Assembly (NCBI GenBank): GCA_002699025.1
Contig: PABA01000171.1
Span: forward strand, 1 to 40,788
From: Sandaracinus sp.
GTDB taxonomy: Bacteria > Myxococcota_A > Polyangia > Polyangiales > Houyiibacteriaceae
Length of the DNA stretch: 40,788 nt
Reading direction: 5' to 3'
Shown: one piece after another, positions 1 through 9,000 of the stretch
How the letters are laid out: each line of letters starts with the position of its first letter
Position numbering within the stretch: the first letter of the stretch is position 1
Made by a program: the position numbers and the translations under genes
Notes under the pieces: generated by a model
Databases searched by the model: none
Told to the model about the DNA's origin: nothing
Seen by the model: the letters and a program-made list of their open reading frames with translations, nothing else

Positions 1-1
1 C

Positions 2-1792
2 GGCGTGGGCGCCTTCCCGAGCGACTGCGACGACGCCGACGACGCCCGCTACCCCGGCGCGCCCGAGCTCTGCGACGGCGTCGACAACGACTGCGACGAC
101 GAGGTCGACGAGGGCGACGATGCGAGCCTCTGCGACCTCCCGAACGCGAGCGGCACCTGCACCGCGAGCGCCTGCGTGCTGAGCTGCGAGGGCCGCTTCC
201 TGGACTGCGACGGCGAGCCGCTCACGGGCTGCGAAGCGGACCCGATGAGCGACCCGCGGAACTGCGGCGCCTGCGGGAACGACTGCGGGCCCGTCGATGG
301 CGGCTCGTCGCTCTGCGTCGACGGCGCCTGCGCGCTCTCCTGCGATCCGGGCTTCGGCGACTGCGAGAACGGGGCCGCCGACGGTTGCGAGGCGAGCCTC
401 ATGGACGACCCACTGAACTGCGGCGCCTGCCGCGCACGCTGCGAGCCGGGCCCGAACCAGGTCGCGTCGTGCGACGCGGGGGTCTGCGAGACGGCCTGCG
501 TCGCGGGCTTCGAGGACTGCAACGGCGACCCGGCAGACGGCTGCGAGGCGGAGGTCGCCTTCGACCCGGCGCACTGCGGGAGCTGCGGCGCGGCCTGCCC
601 CGGCGCGACCGACGCCTGCGTCTCGGGCCTCTGCCAGGCGGCCGCCTTCGAGAGCGACGGCTCGGACGGCGCCTTCATGCCGACGGAGGACACGGAGCTC
701 GACGCCGGCGTCTACCAGTTCACGACGATCGTCATCCCGGCGGGCGTGACCGTGACGACCAACGGCACGGACGTGCTCGAGCTCTACGCGAGCGGGGACG
801 TCGTCGTGGAGGGGACCATCGACGTCTCGGGCGGCCCCGGCGGCGCGAGCGTCGGGCACGCGACGTGCGAGATGACCTCCGGCGGAGGCGTCACCGGCGA
901 CGCCGACGCCCCCGCTCCGACCGCCGTGGACGACGGCGTCTGTCGCGACGGCGGCGGCGGCGGCAGCGGCGTCCCGGGGAGCCCCGCGCGCGCCGTTCCC
1001 ACGGCCCCCAACATGTGCGTCGACGGCTCCGAGGGGCGCTTCGGCGGCGGCATGGGCGCCGTCGGTGCGCTGGGCTGCCAGACCAGCGCGGGCGGCGGCG
1101 GCGGCTACGCGGGCGGCGGGGGCGGGACGAAATGCGAGAGCTCCGTGCCCTTCGTGGACGGCGGAGACGGCGCATCGATCGCCGGCGTATCGACGGGCGG
1201 CGCGGGCGGCCCGGACGACTGCAGCGTCGGTGGAGGCGGCGGGGAGCCGGGCTTCGGTGCCTACTCGGGCGGCAACGGCGGCGGCAACGTCGGCGCCACG
1301 GGGGGCGGCGGCGGCTCCATCGGGCGCGACGCCATCGCGGACCTCGCGGTGGCCACCACCTTCCGACCCGGCAGCGGGGGCGGCGGCGGCGGCCACAACC
1401 GCGGCGAAGGCGGCGGCGGGGGCGGCGGCGGCGGCGGCGCGCTGCGCATCGCCTCGGCCACCTCCATCACCATCACCGGTCGCCTGCTCGCGAACGGCGG
1501 CCCGGGCGGGCCGCGGTTCGGCTTCGGCAACGGCGCCTCGGGCGGCGGGGGCTCGGGCGGTGTGATCTACCTCGCCGCGCCGGAGCTCTCGACCGCGGGC
1601 GAGGTCTCCGCCGTGGGCGGCGTGGCGCCGGCGGACGACAGCGGCGCCGGCGGCCTCGGCCGCATCCGACTCAGCACCATCCCCGAGCGCTGCTCGCTCG
1701 CGGGCACCTTCGAGCCGCGACTCGCCGACGGCTGCGCCCGCACGGACCCGGCCGTGCCCGAGCGCGTCTACATCGACGTCTACCCGTTCTGA
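2..1792 (+). CDS. MopE-like Cys-rich and Gly-rich secreted protein, 5' end missing
   Basis: The frame is open to the left edge, so the true start and any signal peptide lie outside the window. The N-terminal part holds an Asp-rich motif of the putative metal-binding MopE type (DCDDADD, then YPGAPELCDG and DNDCDDEVDEG). Three Cys-rich units of about 50 residues follow, each with the pattern C-x3-G-x2-DC-x7-GCEA-x5-DP-x2-CG-x-C-x3-C. From about residue 215 there is a beta-rich stretch, then some 300 residues dominated by runs of glycine, and a short Cys-containing tail ending in YIDVYPF. In the family such proteins are secreted or surface-bound; their roles are mostly unknown, with metal binding proposed for MopE itself. 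No enzyme signature is visible. The next gene runs in the same direction 50 bp downstream but appears to have its own promoter. Confidence 0.85.
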   Translation, partial: GVGAFPSDCDDADDARYPGAPELCDGVDNDCDDEVDEGDDASLCDLPNASGTCTASACVLSCEGRFLDCDGEPLTGCEADPMSDPRNCGACGNDCGPVDGGSSLCVDGACALSCDPGFGDCENGAADGCEASLMDDPLNCGACRARCEPGPNQVASCDAGVCETACVAGFEDCNGDPADGCEAEVAFDPAHCGSCGAACPGATDACVSGLCQAAAFESDGSDGAFMPTEDTELDAGVYQFTTIVIPAGVTVTTNGTDVLELYASGDVVVEGTIDVSGGPGGASVGHATCEMTSGGGVTGDADAPAPTAVDDGVCRDGGGGGSGVPGSPARAVPTAPNMCVDGSEGRFGGGMGAVGALGCQTSAGGGGGYAGGGGGTKCESSVPFVDGGDGASIAGVSTGGAGGPDDCSVGGGGGEPGFGAYSGGNGGGNVGATGGGGGSIGRDAIADLAVATTFRPGSGGGGGGHNRGEGGGGGGGGGGALRIASATSITITGRLLANGGPGGPRFGFGNGASGGGGSGGVIYLAAPELSTAGEVSAVGGVAPADDSGAGGLGRIRLSTIPERCSLAGTFEPRLADGCARTDPAVPERVYIDVYPF

Positions 1793-1825
1793 CCCCGGGG
1801 TCGACGCCGCGAACCCGTTTCGCGC

Positions 1826-1831
1826 TATCGT
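1826..1831 (+). promoter_or_regulatory. Candidate -10 box TATCGT
   Basis: TATCGT lies 11 nt before the ATG at 1843, so a start site about 7 nt downstream would leave a leader of only a few nucleotides. No convincing -35 is seen. It fits the TAnnnT pattern found before many genes in this window. Confidence 0.45.
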
Positions 1832-1842
1832 GCGGGCCTTCG

Positions 1843-3021
1843 ATGCGCTTCGCCCCCCTTCTCTTCGCCGCTGCCCTCCCCCTCTCCGTCGCCTGCTCCG
1901 CCGGCGAGACCGTCGATCGGCGCCCGCGGGACGCGGCCGTGGACGCGGGCGAGGTCGACGCGGGCCCCACGGGCACCGACGCGGGACCCACGGGCACCGA
2001 CGCCGGCCCCATGGGCATCGACGCCGGCCCCATGGGCATCGACGCCGGCCCCATGGGCATCGACGCCGGCCCGGGCGTCGACGCCGGCCCGCCCCGCGGG
2101 GACGGCCAGTACCTCGACGAGTGCTCGGCCCCCATCGACTGCGTGAGCGACCTCTGCGTCGCCGACGGAGCGACCCGCCGCTTCTGCTCCCGCTCCTGCA
2201 CGCGCCACGGCGACTGCGCCGACGAGCACGTCTGCGCGGGCGGCGCCTGCGTCCCCGACGACTCGGGCACCATCTGCCCCGTGGCGACGCCCGAGGTCTG
2301 CGCCACCGGGCTCTGCCTCGGCCCGAGCGGCGGCAGCGGCCAGTGCACGCGGGACTGCGAGAGCGCCCTCGACTGCCCGGCCGGCTGGGCCTGCACCGAG
2401 CCGCCCGGCGGCGGCGCCTTCCGCATCTGCGTCGACATCGAGAAGCCCTGTACGGCCGGTGGCACCGAGTGCGGAACCGGCCTGTGCATCCCGGACCTCG
2501 GCTGCACCGCCACGTGCCGCGGCGCCGCCGACTGCCCCTCGCGCGCCACCTACCTCGGCCTCCCCGCCTACCGCTGCGCCGCCGCCTTCGGCTCGAGCGT
2601 GCCCATCTGCGCGCCGCCCGTCGCGGGAGACGGCATGGGCGGCGACATCCGCGGCGACGACGCCATCGGGACCGTCTGCCCCGCGAGCGGCTTCAACGAG
2701 TGCCGGAGCGGGCTCTGTGTCGACTTCGACGAGACCGACGCCAACCCGCCGATGTGCACGCAGGTCTGCGGCGCCGAGGGGGGCTGCGCGCCGGGCTTCG
2801 GCTGCAAGCCCGAGGTGCTCGACGACGGCAGCATCCGCACCTTCTGCGCGCGCGCCGGCGGCCGGGTCCTCGGCGAGAGCTGCGGCGCCGCCCGCGACTG
2901 CCAGAGCGCCCTCTGCGACACGGGCGGCTACTGCACGCGCCTCTGCCAGGACGGCCTCTGCCCCACCGGCTGGCGCTGCGAGCCGCTGCCGGGGACGACG
3001 CTGGGCCTCTGTCGTCGCTGA
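1843..3021 (+). CDS. Cys-rich lipoprotein with DAGP-repeat linker
   Basis: A 392-residue predicted lipoprotein. The start at 1843 gives a clean signal peptide (MRFAPLLFAAALPLSVAC) with lipobox SVAC, so Cys18 would be lipidated. A low-complexity linker follows, with heptads DAGPTGT twice and DAGPMGI three times, coded by near-identical 21-bp units. The remaining 300 or so residues are Cys-rich modules of the form C-x4-DC-x3-LC and C-x-C-x4-DC, resembling small disulphide-bonded modules of myxobacterial surface proteins. No catalytic motif is seen. The protein is probably anchored to the outer membrane with the Cys modules exposed, and the linker acts as a flexible spacer. Its role is unknown. 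It follows the MopE-like gene on the same strand and may work in the same surface layer. Confidence 0.85.
   Translation: MRFAPLLFAAALPLSVACSAGETVDRRPRDAAVDAGEVDAGPTGTDAGPTGTDAGPMGIDAGPMGIDAGPMGIDAGPGVDAGPPRGDGQYLDECSAPIDCVSDLCVADGATRRFCSRSCTRHGDCADEHVCAGGACVPDDSGTICPVATPEVCATGLCLGPSGGSGQCTRDCESALDCPAGWACTEPPGGGAFRICVDIEKPCTAGGTECGTGLCIPDLGCTATCRGAADCPSRATYLGLPAYRCAAAFGSSVPICAPPVAGDGMGGDIRGDDAIGTVCPASGFNECRSGLCVDFDETDANPPMCTQVCGAEGGCAPGFGCKPEVLDDGSIRTFCARAGGRVLGESCGAARDCQSALCDTGGYCTRLCQDGLCPTGWRCEPLPGTTLGLCRR
1957..2061 (+). repeat. Five 21-bp tandem units coding DAGP heptads
   Basis: Five in-frame 21-bp units code DAGPTGT, DAGPTGT, DAGPMGI, DAGPMGI and DAGPMGI. The last three are identical at the DNA level, which points to recent slippage or unequal exchange. 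Further DAGP pieces flank the array. Confidence 0.85.
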
Positions 3022-3050
3022 GGCGCCACCGAGGGACATCGAAGAGACAC

Positions 3051-3087
3051 GAAACCGTGCCCCTGCCCGTGCCCCTGCCCGTGCCCG
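3051..3087 (+). repeat. GAAACC-(GTGCCC/CTGCCC)n intergenic element, copy 1
   Basis: GAAACC is followed by alternating GTGCCC and CTGCCC hexamers. It lies in the 173-bp gap between two convergent genes. The same element with the same edge occurs at 5165-5201 (inverted), 35575-35612 and 35688-35715. Confidence 0.75.
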
Positions 3088-3194
3088 CAGGCCGCACGAA
3101 CCTACGGCGAGCTCGCGGGGGCCTCGCCCCGCCCAGCCCCCCCGCGCTGCCTCACCCCCACGCCCCATCACCAGCCGGGGCCGGCCCGGCGCCC

Positions 3195-3935
3195 TCACTC
3201 CTCCGCGCGCGACACCGCGTCGAAGTACCCGGCGAGCGTCGCCCCCACCTGCACGCCGAGCAGCCGGTCCGACGCGCCCCCCGGTGGGTTCCGCCCGTCG
3301 CCGGCGAAGGCGAGGTCGCCCGCCAGACCGACCCGGCGCACCACCCGCGCGCTCAGCGAGAGCCCGGCGTTCTCGCCGAGCCCGATCTCCGTGCCCAGCC
3401 CGGCCGAGGCGTCGACGAAGAACATGCTGAGGCTCGGGCACTCCTCGGTCGTCATCTCCACGTGCGCGGCGTCCGGATCCGGCGAGCTGCCGATCCCGAG
3501 GCCGGCCCCGAAGACGGCGAAGAGCTGCGCCCGATGCCACGGGTTGGCGTAGAGCCGCGCGTCGAGGCGGAGGCCCATCTCCATCCAGGCGTCCCGGAGG
3601 TCGGGGCGCTGCACGCGGCCGCCGCCGAGCCCGAGCGCCAGGTCCACGGCGAAGTACCCCATGTTCGGCCGGATGCGCAGGCCGAGGTCGACGCGGCCGC
3701 GCGAGAGGTCGCCGCCGCTGGGCCCGACCCCCGCCAGGTAGTCGGTCGCGAAGAAGAAGCCCACGGAAGGTCGCGGATCGACAGGAGCGGGGGTGGCGGC
3801 CTCGGCGCCCACCCGTTCGCGGGGGGCCGCGGCGGCGTCGCCCGCGGCGAAGCCGGCCGCCGGCCGCTGCGCCTCGACGCGCGGCGCGAGGGCGAAGGCG
3901 AGAAGGACCACGACCCCGAACGCGAATCTCCCCAT
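3195..3935 (-). CDS. Predicted outer-membrane beta-barrel protein
   Basis: A 246-residue exported protein. The start at 3935 was chosen because it gives a proper signal peptide (MGRFAFGVVVLLAFALAP, then RVEAQ); the longer open frame upstream reads as low-complexity sequence. After a short Ala/Pro linker (residues about 25-55), the chain alternates polar and hydrophobic residues with many glycines and aromatic girdle residues (VGFFFATDYLAG, MGYFAVDLALGLGG, AQLFAVFGAGLGIG). It ends in a strand ending LAGYFDAVSRAEE. This is typical of small eight- to ten-stranded outer-membrane barrels. A Cys is present in TTEECP. No specific family is recognised, and a transport or structural role cannot be told apart. 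It runs convergent to the Cys-rich lipoprotein gene and lies 114 bp downstream of another exported lipoprotein on its own strand, so the two could share a transcript. Confidence 0.75.
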   Translation of the reverse strand: MGRFAFGVVVLLAFALAPRVEAQRPAAGFAAGDAAAAPRERVGAEAATPAPVDPRPSVGFFFATDYLAGVGPSGGDLSRGRVDLGLRIRPNMGYFAVDLALGLGGGRVQRPDLRDAWMEMGLRLDARLYANPWHRAQLFAVFGAGLGIGSSPDPDAAHVEMTTEECPSLSMFFVDASAGLGTEIGLGENAGLSLSARVVRRVGLAGDLAFAGDGRNPPGGASDRLLGVQVGATLAGYFDAVSRAEE

Positions 3936-4049
3936 GGGAGGTTTCTGGGGAGAGGCGGCGCCCGGGTCAACGGAGCCGCTGCGCCCCGGCGGAGCTCGGG
4001 CGTCACCCGACCGGCAGGGCATCTCCGCGCTCACCGTCGCGGGCGCGGG

Positions 4050-4934
4050 CTACTCCTCCTCCCCGAAGAGCGTCAGCGCGACCGCCAGGACGCGTTCGTT
4101 CTCCGCTTCGGCGCCGCCCAGGGAGAAGGTGACCTCGCGCAACCCGCTCACGCTCCAGTAGAAGCTGGCCGGCGCGTCGCGATGGACCCGATCGAAGAAG
4201 CCCCGCAGCCCGTCCTGCGTCCTCCCGTCGTCTAGGTCGTCCTCGAAACGCAGACGGACCTCGGCCCAGACGACGTCTCCCCGCTCGAGCAAGCTCGCGT
4301 CGACGCGGCGCATCGCCGGGATGCCGATGGTGGCGAAGGCCGCCTGCATCTCGGCGATGCCCGGGTCTCGGTAGTGCCGGAAGTCGGTGCCGAGAGTCAC
4401 CACCTGGCGACCCGCATGGCAGCCTGAGCCGCGCGGCGGAGCCCAGCCACGCCAGCCGCCGACCCCGAAGCCGTGGAAGCCATCCCCGAAGTCCTGCCAG
4501 CGGAGCTCCCCGGGCGCCACGGCGAGAGCGCGCCGGACATCGGGTCCGGGGGGCGGACCGTCCGTGCGCAAGATGACGAAGACATCGTCCCGCGCGTCGA
4601 TCGAGCCGGCCGTGGGCGGCTTGCCGTCGGGCGTCCGGATGGCGAAGCCGACCTCGCGGACGCCCTCCAATGCCACGTCCCCGTCGAGGATCGCGGAGGC
4701 GGACCGCGCGAAGATGCGCTCGTACGCCGGGGCGCGACGGGCGGCATCCACGTCCAGGCCGACGGCGAACGTGGACTCCTGCGGCAGGAAGTCGACGGCG
4801 TGGAGCTCGCATGACGGTCGGGCGCGCGCCGCATCCGTGCTGCCCCGATCCCCGGAGGACGAGTGGGCGGTCGACCCGCAGCCGAGCGCGAAGAAAAAGA
4901 GGAGGAGGAGCGAGACCCGGAGTCGACGGCGCAT
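4050..4934 (-). CDS. Lipoprotein of unknown function
   Basis: A 294-residue lipoprotein with signal peptide MRRRLRVSLLLLFFFALGC and lipobox ALGC (Cys19), then a Ser-rich linker. The mature part begins with a conserved-looking ELHAVDFLPQESTFAVGLDVDAARRAPAYERIF-type stretch (split here: ELHAVDFLP, then FAVGLDVDAARR), which resembles periplasmic proteins that measure or hold values over a beta fold, but no Pfam name can be given with confidence. Two Cys (SGCHAGRQ region and the N-terminal SCEL) could form a disulphide. The C-terminal part (SFYWSVSGLREVTFSLGG) is beta-rich. The start at 4934 is supported by the signal peptide. Its first 26 codons and upstream leader are tandemly duplicated at 5004-5155, leaving a second truncated copy. 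Confidence 0.75.
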   Translation of the reverse strand: MRRRLRVSLLLLFFFALGCGSTAHSSSGDRGSTDAARARPSCELHAVDFLPQESTFAVGLDVDAARRAPAYERIFARSASAILDGDVALEGVREVGFAIRTPDGKPPTAGSIDARDDVFVILRTDGPPPGPDVRRALAVAPGELRWQDFGDGFHGFGVGGWRGWAPPRGSGCHAGRQVVTLGTDFRHYRDPGIAEMQAAFATIGIPAMRRVDASLLERGDVVWAEVRLRFEDDLDDGRTQDGLRGFFDRVHRDAPASFYWSVSGLREVTFSLGGAEAENERVLAVALTLFGEEE

Positions 4935-5155
4935 GTCGGTCCGCAGCCTGAGCCCAGGCGCGCACGACCACCATGGTCATTTATTGCTACGCGGCGCGTT
5001 GAGCCCCGGAGGACGAGTGGGCGGTCGACCCGCAGCCGAGCGCGAAGAGGAAGAGGAGCGAGACCCGGAGTCGACGGCGCATATCGGTCCGCAGCCTGAG
5101 CCCAGATGGGCTCGCGCGCCATGGTCGTTTATTGCTACGCGGCGCGTTGAGCCAT
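4850..5155. repeat. Tandem duplication of a lipoprotein gene 5' end and leader
   Basis: Copy A spans about 4850-5005 and copy B about 5004-5155, a 154-bp period. They share the first 26 codons of the lipoprotein, the start codon and about 70 bp upstream, including a relatively AT-rich TTTATTGCTACG stretch. Copy A has a 6-bp insertion (two extra codons in the Leu/Phe signal-peptide core). Copy B also carries a perfect GAGCCCA-GA-TGGGCTC inverted repeat at 5098-5113 that copy A lacks. Confidence 0.85.
4987..5082 (-). pseudogene. Orphan 31-codon lipoprotein signal-peptide ORF (truncated duplicate)
   Basis: Copy B of the duplication reads MRRRLRVSLLFLFALGCGST followed by AHSSSGAQRAA and a TAG stop. 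It therefore keeps a complete signal peptide and lipobox (ALGC) but only 15 mature residues from the Cys onward. It lies immediately upstream of the full gene on the same strand. It is most simply a truncated duplicate, but it could be translated as a mini-lipoprotein or act as a leader for the full gene. Confidence 0.6.
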
Positions 5156-5164
5156 TCGGCCCGC

Positions 5165-5201
5165 GGGCACGGGCATGGGCACGGGCACGGGCACGGGTTT
5201 C
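5165..5201 (-). repeat. GAAACC-(GTGCCC)n intergenic element, inverted copy
   Basis: On the plus strand this is a run of GGGCAC/GGGCAT units ending in GGGTTTC, that is, the complement of the GAAACC-edged element. It lies in the gap downstream of the large pseudo-transglutaminase gene. It sits between two identical 20-bp sequences (TTCGGCCCGCGGGCACGGGC at 5155-5174 and 5215-5234). Confidence 0.7.
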
Positions 5202-5233
5202 GGTCGTTCGGGCCTTCGGCCCGCGGGCACGGG

Positions 5234-8200
5234 CTACCTCAGCGTGATCTCCCGCGCCTCCGCCTCGTCCACCGCGCGGCACCAGCTCGCGAAGCGCGGG
5301 TACTGCGCCGGGCTCACGCGCATCAGCGGCACCCGCAGGCTCCGCGAGATCACCAGGTGCTCCCCCTCGCGCTCCGCGCTCATCGCGAAGCGCACGTCGC
5401 CCGGCCCTTCGAGCTCCACCGGCTGCATCGCCGTCGCCGGCGCCCCGTTCGGCGTCGTCACCCGCAGCACCACGTCCTGGTTCAGCGGCGGCCCGACCAC
5501 CTGCGTCGTCCGCCGCGTATCCGTCCGCGCGAAGCGCGGCCCCAGCACGCTCGGGAAGAGCCCGGGCAGCACCCGCGCGTCCCCCTGCTCCCGCGCCAGC
5601 GCCGGCACCCGCGCCGCGTAGCGCAGCACCAGCGGCTCCTCCGGGTTCTCGCGCCCGGTGATCCGCAGCGACTCGAGCGACGCCCCGTTCAGCATGCGCG
5701 CCACGTAGGCCTCCTCGAAGCGCTGCTCGAGCACGGCCTCGGGGATGCCCTCGAGGTCGTTCCGCCACTGGATCGCGCCCGTCCCCTGGAAGGTCTCGAC
5801 CACCTCCACCTGGGCCGACCCATCCGGCGCCACGTCCGCCGTCACCTCCACGCGGTGGTGGTCCTCCTCGCCGGTCGCCGGCGGCAGCCGGATCTCCGTC
5901 GCGTCGCGCGCGTCCGCCACCGGCCCGAGCACCAGCGCGTCCTGCCCGTGGAGCGCCGGCGAGACGTAGCCGAAGGGGATGCCCCGCGCGGTCGGCTGCA
6001 GATAGGTGTCCTCCCCGAGGCGCACGATCAGGTTCGTGTAGGTCTCCTCGTCGGCGAGCGCGCTCTCGGTCTGGTCGCTCCCGAAGCCGCGCGCGAGCAC
6101 GAGCTGCGAGTCCACGTCCACCAGCCCCAGCAGGTAGTGGAGCACCCGCGCCCGGTTCCCCGTCCGCCCGGCGAGCATCACCGCCGCCTGCCCGAAGACG
6201 TCGTTGTTGTTCTCGACGTTCTCGAGCAGCCAGTAGTAGAGCGCCCGCGCCTTCTCCTCGTCGCTCGTGGCCTCGCCGACGATCTCCCGCGCCAGCGCCC
6301 GCGCCGCCGGGTCGACCATCTCCCGGTCGGCCAGCACGTCCCGGAGGCCCTCGAGGAAGCCGCTCCAGTCCGCGTTCACGCCCCAGTTCACCGAGGGGAT
6401 GAACTCGCGCGCCGCCACGCTCGCCGGCTCCTGCACCAGCGGCGTGCTCTGCTCGATGGCCCAGCGCAGGACGACCTCGCCCTCCTCGCCCGTGCTCCGC
6501 TGCACCTCGGGCGCGTCGCCGCGCGGGTCGATCAGCGGGTCCATGCCCTCGGGCAGGATCACCACCAGCTCCGAGCGGTCGAAGGGCAGCTCGAAGCTCG
6601 CGAAGAAGAAGCGGTCGCCGAGGAGCCCGTTCGGCAGCCCGTCCGGCGGCCCGAGCACGCGCACGTACTCCGCCTCCACGTAGTCGCCCACCGCGAGGTT
6701 CGGCATGGAGATGGTCTCCTTGCCCGGGATGAGATCCGGCTCGAGGCGCGTGCCGTCCGCCTTGATGGTGCGGAGGCCCAGCATGTAGCCGTCCTCCGGC
6801 GGCGCGTACTCGCCCTGCGCGTCCACGGCCTCCTCGCTCTGCAGCTTGTAGATCTGGTGGATGAGCTGGAGCGACGAGCCGTCCTCGAAGACGCGCACGA
6901 CCATGTAGTCCCAGACGAGCACCTGCGGCTCGTCGTAGCTCCGCTCGCTCGCCTCGAAGGCCTCGATCATCTCGGGGCCGTTCTTGCGCCAGCCCTCGAA
7001 CTCGAACTCGCCCCCGAGCGCCGTGCGGATGCGCCGAAGCCGCGCCATGGCCGCCGGCTCCTCCTCGAGGGCCTCGTTCATCACCTGGATCGCGCCCGCC
7101 GTGTCCCCCTGGGCGAGGCGCCGGTCGGCGCGGGCGAGGCGCACCGTGTCCGTGCGCGGCGAGGCCTCCTGCATGGCCTGGAGCACGCGCTCGATCGTGT
7201 CGGCGTTCGCGCGCCCCTCGGCGAGGTCGAGGCGGCTCGGGAGGAAGCGCGCCTGCGCGTGCTCGGGCTCGAGGGCGATGAGCCGGTCGAGCTCCTGCTT
7301 GGCCTCCTCCCACTTCCGCGCCTGCACGAGCTGCTGGTAGCGCTCGCTCCGCCGCGCGTCGCACTGCATGAGCTCGCCCGTGTAACGGTCGATCTCCGCG
7401 ATGTGGTCGTGGCGCTGGGCGAAGGCGAGGGCGGCCTCGACGGGCGGGCAGGCCTCGGGCACCTGGTCGATGGCCGCCTCGATGTGCTCGGCGGCTTGCG
7501 CGTCCCAGCCGCGGTTGAGGAGGAGCTGCACGAGCGTGAGCCGGAAGGCGGCGAGCTCGGGCCAGCGCTGGACGTCCTCCCGGAGCTCGGCGAGGGCCTC
7601 GAGGTCGCGCCCCTCGGCGGCCATCAGCCGGGCGAGCTGGAGCCGCGGGAACCAGGCGGCCTCGTCGTGCTGGGCGACGGAGCGGAGCGCGGCGCGGGCC
7701 TGGTCGCGGCGCATGTCCGAGGTGATCAGCGGGTCGGCGAGGGCGATGGCGGCCCGCAGCGCGCCGGCGATGGGCGAGGCGGGCGTGTCGCCGAAGGGCG
7801 CGAGCGCCTCGCGGGCCTGCACGACCGAGCCGCGGCTGAAGACGGTGGCGCCGCGCACATAGGTCGCGAAGAGGCCGCCGGCCGCGTCGGGGAGCGCGTG
7901 GGGCGCCTCGCCCTTCTCGAGGGCGACCATGAGGATCGGGTTCGGGTGCCGGGTCGTAACCTTCACGGCGATCTCGTGGCGGCCCGGCGCGAGGTCGAGG
8001 GCGTGGAAGGTCACGCGCTCGAGGGGCTGGCGCCGGTGGTCGAGGCGCAGCACGCGCTCCCCGTCGACGCGGAGCTCGACCGAGTTCGGCGTCTCGAGGC
8101 GGAGCGTGTGCAGGCCCCCCTCCTCGACGTCTACGAAGGCCTCGGCGTAGGTGGTGCCGCCATCGGCGATGGGCCCGGCGCCGAGGTGCACGGCGCAGCC

Positions 8201-8908
8201 GCGGCCCTCGACCTCGCGGGTCGGGCGGACGCCACGACGCGGGCCGAGGTCGACCTCCGCGGGGAGCGGCCCGGTGGCGAAGGCCTCGCCGTGATCCCGG
8301 TCGAAGCCGAGGAGCGCGCGCGGGCCGAAGGGGCCGGCGACCTTCCACTCGGTGACGCAGCCCTGGGCCGCGGCGTGGCGGCGGACGGCCTCCACGTCGC
8401 CGCGCCGGTAGGCGAGCTCGACGAGCACGTCCACGGCGGTCTGGCGCGCGCCGAGGGGGAGGTCCGCGAGCATCGCCTCGAGGCGCGGCCCGGCCGTGCT
8501 CGGGAAGCGCGGCGCGATGTGGGTGAGCTCCTCGACGCCGCTCGCGGCGAGCTCGGCCACGGCGGGCTGGCGCGTGCCGGCCTCCTCCATGGCCTCGAGG
8601 AAGCCGTCGAGGGCGGCCGCGGGCTCGCCATGCACGTAGGCGAGGAGCGCGCGGAGGAGCGCGACCCGGCCGTCGCGCGCGCGGAGCCGCTCGGCGCGGG
8701 CGAGCACCTCGGCGGCGCGGCCCGGGTCGCCGTCGTCCCGGAGCAGCTCGCCGGTGGCGAGGGCCCACTGCGCGTCGAAGTCGTTCGGCGCCTCGGCGGC
8801 GGCCTCGCGGAGGTCGTCGATGGTGACCTGGCGCGGGGTCTCGGCGCCGCCGCGCGGGCAGGCGGCGAGGGAGAGGGCGAGGAAGAGGAGCGAGAGGGTC
8901 CGGGTCAT
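5234..8908 (-). CDS. TPR/DUF3857 protein with a transglutaminase-like fold lacking the catalytic triad
   Basis: A 1224-residue exported lipoprotein (MTRTLSLLFLALSLAAC, lipobox LAAC). TPR-like helices (about 30-160) are followed by a beta-sandwich region (EWKVAGPFGPR to HEIAVKVTTRHP), more TPRs (about 350-600), a DUF3857-like region (VWDYMVVRVFEDGSSLQ onward) and a transglutaminase-like core. Aligned to the adjacent paralogue, the catalytic Cys is Thr916 (GRTGNR for GDCKDK), the His is Asn959 (YTNLIV for FDHAIA) and the Asp is Gln971 (YLQPTA for YIDGTA). The fold seems kept but the enzyme should be dead. A C-terminal beta-rich domain follows. The start at 8908 is chosen for the signal peptide; ATG 8995, 5 nt after the upstream stop, is an in-frame alternative with a 29-residue extension. 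It lies 92 bp downstream of the intact paralogue, probably in one operon. Function is unknown; a partner or scaffold role is inferred. Confidence 0.85.
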   Translation of the reverse strand: MTRTLSLLFLALSLAACPRGGAETPRQVTIDDLREAAAEAPNDFDAQWALATGELLRDDGDPGRAAEVLARAERLRARDGRVALLRALLAYVHGEPAAALDGFLEAMEEAGTRQPAVAELAASGVEELTHIAPRFPSTAGPRLEAMLADLPLGARQTAVDVLVELAYRRGDVEAVRRHAAAQGCVTEWKVAGPFGPRALLGFDRDHGEAFATGPLPAEVDLGPRRGVRPTREVEGRGCAVHLGAGPIADGGTTYAEAFVDVEEGGLHTLRLETPNSVELRVDGERVLRLDHRRQPLERVTFHALDLAPGRHEIAVKVTTRHPNPILMVALEKGEAPHALPDAAGGLFATYVRGATVFSRGSVVQAREALAPFGDTPASPIAGALRAAIALADPLITSDMRRDQARAALRSVAQHDEAAWFPRLQLARLMAAEGRDLEALAELREDVQRWPELAAFRLTLVQLLLNRGWDAQAAEHIEAAIDQVPEACPPVEAALAFAQRHDHIAEIDRYTGELMQCDARRSERYQQLVQARKWEEAKQELDRLIALEPEHAQARFLPSRLDLAEGRANADTIERVLQAMQEASPRTDTVRLARADRRLAQGDTAGAIQVMNEALEEEPAAMARLRRIRTALGGEFEFEGWRKNGPEMIEAFEASERSYDEPQVLVWDYMVVRVFEDGSSLQLIHQIYKLQSEEAVDAQGEYAPPEDGYMLGLRTIKADGTRLEPDLIPGKETISMPNLAVGDYVEAEYVRVLGPPDGLPNGLLGDRFFFASFELPFDRSELVVILPEGMDPLIDPRGDAPEVQRSTGEEGEVVLRWAIEQSTPLVQEPASVAAREFIPSVNWGVNADWSGFLEGLRDVLADREMVDPAARALAREIVGEATSDEEKARALYYWLLENVENNNDVFGQAAVMLAGRTGNRARVLHYLLGLVDVDSQLVLARGFGSDQTESALADEETYTNLIVRLGEDTYLQPTARGIPFGYVSPALHGQDALVLGPVADARDATEIRLPPATGEEDHHRVEVTADVAPDGSAQVEVVETFQGTGAIQWRNDLEGIPEAVLEQRFEEAYVARMLNGASLESLRITGRENPEEPLVLRYAARVPALAREQGDARVLPGLFPSVLGPRFARTDTRRTTQVVGPPLNQDVVLRVTTPNGAPATAMQPVELEGPGDVRFAMSAEREGEHLVISRSLRVPLMRVSPAQYPRFASWCRAVDEAEAREITLR

Positions 8909-9000
8909 GGCGTGGGACGCGGTCGCGAAGGAGGTCGAGGAAGTCGCGAGGGGAGAGGGGCGGTGCGAGGTCGTCGGCGTCGGGGTCGTCGGCATGGCGC

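Noticed and set aside
385-1843. Long Arg-rich open frame running from 385 into the lipoprotein gene
   Set aside because: It is a shadow of the MopE-like gene in another frame; only the part from the ATG at 1843 has a signal peptide and real protein character.
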